From assembly GCA_964472175.1 (NCBI GenBank), contig CAYYJF010000072.1, forward strand, positions 1 to 7,911: DNA of 7,911 bases, read 5' to 3'. The notes beneath the pieces were generated by a model. That model did not search any database, had not been told where the DNA came from, and saw nothing but the letters and a program-made list of their open reading frames with translations. Shown one piece after another: positions 6,439-7,911 of the stretch. Position 1 is the stretch's first letter. Every line of letters begins with the position of its first letter. The stretch is from UBA8389 sp964472175 (GTDB taxonomy: Bacteria > Bacteroidota > Bacteroidia > Bacteroidales > UBA1402). The position numbers and the translations under genes are program-made.

Positions 6439-7911
6439 ATGAAGTGGTGGTTTGCTTATTTTTCAGTGATTCTTTCATGCTTGTTTATTGAAAAAAGCAA
6501 TGCCGTATCTGTGGATTCGTTGCAATCGAAGGTCTATTCATATGTTCGGGAGCAACCTCAGAACAACCTTTATGTCCATTTGGACCGGAATGAATATGCG
6601 CCCGGAGATACCATTTGGATGAAAGCCTATATGTTGTCGCCAATTTCCAATGATGTGTTGTTTGTACGTTTGCTAAATAGCCGCATGAACATTGTCTTGC
6701 AGAAGCAATTTCCTGTAAAAGACATCCGCTCAAATGGAGAAATGGCTTTGCCTGATACCCTGCAAGAGGGTGATTATCAATTGATGGCATATATGGATAA
6801 AATGATTCAATACGATCCGGAAAATGTTTTTCTGCAACCCATTCGTGTGTATAAGAATATCAAGCGGACCTTGAAAGTCGAGGCTTTTGTTTCGGATGCC
6901 AATCGATTGGAAATTGGTAAGAAAGTACAGGTCGTATTGAAAGCCAAAGGAACCACAATTGATGGGTTGAAAGGTCGGTTTCAGGTCTTTGTAAGGGATA
7001 AAGAAATCAAATCGGGTAAATTGACCACCAATAAAAATGGAGAAGCCTTTATTCGGTTTGATTATCCGAATGTGCTGAATACCGAGTCGGCAAGATGTCA
7101 TATCACCTTAAATGGGAACAATGGAGAAAGTTCGATTTTAAACTTAAATTTGCGCCATTCGGGGAATTCTTCTCATTTTAATATTGTACCAGAAGGTGGA
7201 CATTTGTTGGAAGGAGTTGCCAACAATTTGGTCGTAGAAACCTGGGATGACAGTCAATCGCCCATTTCAGCCAAGTTGGTGCTCTTACAAGATGGTGTTC
7301 AAATGGGTCGTGTTACCACCAACGAACAAGGGTTTGGACATTTGTCACTGACACCAAAATCGGGTGCAAAATACGAAATTCTTATTCAGGATAGCATCCA
7401 TTCCATCACCAAAGATTTGCCTTGTACCATCGAAAAAGAAGGCTGCTTGTTGCGTTTGGAAAAGCAATTGGACAGCACCAAAGTGTGCATGACCCCGGTT
7501 GGACTTAGTGGGATTTTTCAATGTATTTTGCGTTCTTTCGAAACGGTTCACTGGTGTGATACGTTCTCGCTTTCTCAGGGTCAAACGAAAGCATTCAATC
7601 TACCGCTTGAAAACCTGCCCGCCGGAATTTTGAGTTTGATTGTCTGCGATGAAACAGGAAAGCCATTGGCTGAACGATTGTTTATGAATAAAAATTCCCA
7701 TGAGAATCAGGTTCATTTGAGTATTAAAAAAAAAGATATCAACGGGATCAAAGCCATGGATTTACAAGCTCAGGTCATGGATGCATTGGGTAATCCTGTT
7801 TTGGCAAACCTGTCTGTATCTTTGGTTGAAGCTTCAACCATCCATTGGACAACATATAATAACATTCTTCAATCTTACTATTTCCACTCACTTCAAAATC
7901 GAAACAAAAGA
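6439..7911 (+). CDS. Large exported MG2-domain (alpha-2-macroglobulin-like) protein, 3' end outside window
   Basis: The frame is open from ATG 6439 to the window end, giving at least 491 residues with no stop, so the gene is partial here. A Sec signal peptide is visible: MKWW, a hydrophobic stretch to about 17, and likely cleavage after SNA (22). C14 sits in ILSC, a poor lipobox, so lipoprotein anchoring is possible but weak. NLYVHLDRNEYAPGDTIWMK (43-62) is the hallmark opening of MG2-type beta-sandwich domains in Bacteroidota surface proteins. Further beta-rich modules follow: EGDYQLMAY near 111, NKNGEAFIRF near 200, and a VPEGGHLLEG module (250-259) with TTNEQGFG (293-300). Such proteins are often 800-950 residues long and lie at the cell surface or in the periplasm; their substrates are largely unknown. 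It starts 5 bases after mscL and is probably co-transcribed with it. Confidence 0.82.
   Translation, partial: MKWWFAYFSVILSCLFIEKSNAVSVDSLQSKVYSYVREQPQNNLYVHLDRNEYAPGDTIWMKAYMLSPISNDVLFVRLLNSRMNIVLQKQFPVKDIRSNGEMALPDTLQEGDYQLMAYMDKMIQYDPENVFLQPIRVYKNIKRTLKVEAFVSDANRLEIGKKVQVVLKAKGTTIDGLKGRFQVFVRDKEIKSGKLTTNKNGEAFIRFDYPNVLNTESARCHITLNGNNGESSILNLNLRHSGNSSHFNIVPEGGHLLEGVANNLVVETWDDSQSPISAKLVLLQDGVQMGRVTTNEQGFGHLSLTPKSGAKYEILIQDSIHSITKDLPCTIEKEGCLLRLEKQLDSTKVCMTPVGLSGIFQCILRSFETVHWCDTFSLSQGQTKAFNLPLENLPAGILSLIVCDETGKPLAERLFMNKNSHENQVHLSIKKKDINGIKAMDLQAQVMDALGNPVLANLSVSLVEASTIHWTTYNNILQSYYFHSLQNRNKR

Overview
This window looks like a chromosomal segment of a carotenoid-producing Bacteroidota bacterium. 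The evidence is the Bacteroidota-type phytoene synthase, the moderately AT-rich DNA, starts without strong Shine-Dalgarno sequences, and the final gene, an exported MG2-type protein of a kind common in that phylum. The genus cannot be fixed from the sequence alone; the family Saprospiraceae, which makes saproxanthin-type pigments, is only a guess.

All eight genes lie on the plus strand with almost no space between them. Positions 1-90 are an AT-rich leader. It is followed by phytoene synthase (crtB, 91-933), type 1 isopentenyl-diphosphate isomerase (idi, 930-1466), a CruF-like membrane carotenoid hydratase (1463-2119), a PlsC-type acyltransferase (2116-2739), a family 2 glycosyltransferase (2736-3821), an exported TPR-like protein of unknown role (3800-4522) and a CrtI/CrtD-family carotenoid desaturase (4528-6003). 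Next come mscL (6032-6433) and the 5' part of a large exported MG2-domain protein (6439 to the window end). The first five genes are chained by four successive 4-base ATGA stop/start overlaps, which suggests one translationally coupled operon. No gap exceeds 100 bases, and I saw no RNA gene, mobile element, CRISPR array or strong terminator.

The genes form a coherent pathway. Idi balances IPP and DMAPP, CrtB makes phytoene and the desaturase extends the conjugated system. The CruF-like enzyme would add water to an acyclic psi end to give a 1'-hydroxyl. The glycosyltransferase could then attach a sugar, and the acyltransferase could esterify that sugar with a fatty acid, in parallel with CruC/CruD of green sulfur bacteria and CruF/CruG of cyanobacteria. 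The expected product class is a monocyclic or acyclic carotenoid glycoside ester sitting in the membrane. GGPP synthase, lycopene cyclase and ring hydroxylase genes are not in the window, so the exact pigment is undetermined. The least explained member is the TPR-like protein between the glycosyltransferase and the desaturase. mscL and the MG2 gene follow closely but have no obvious pathway link.
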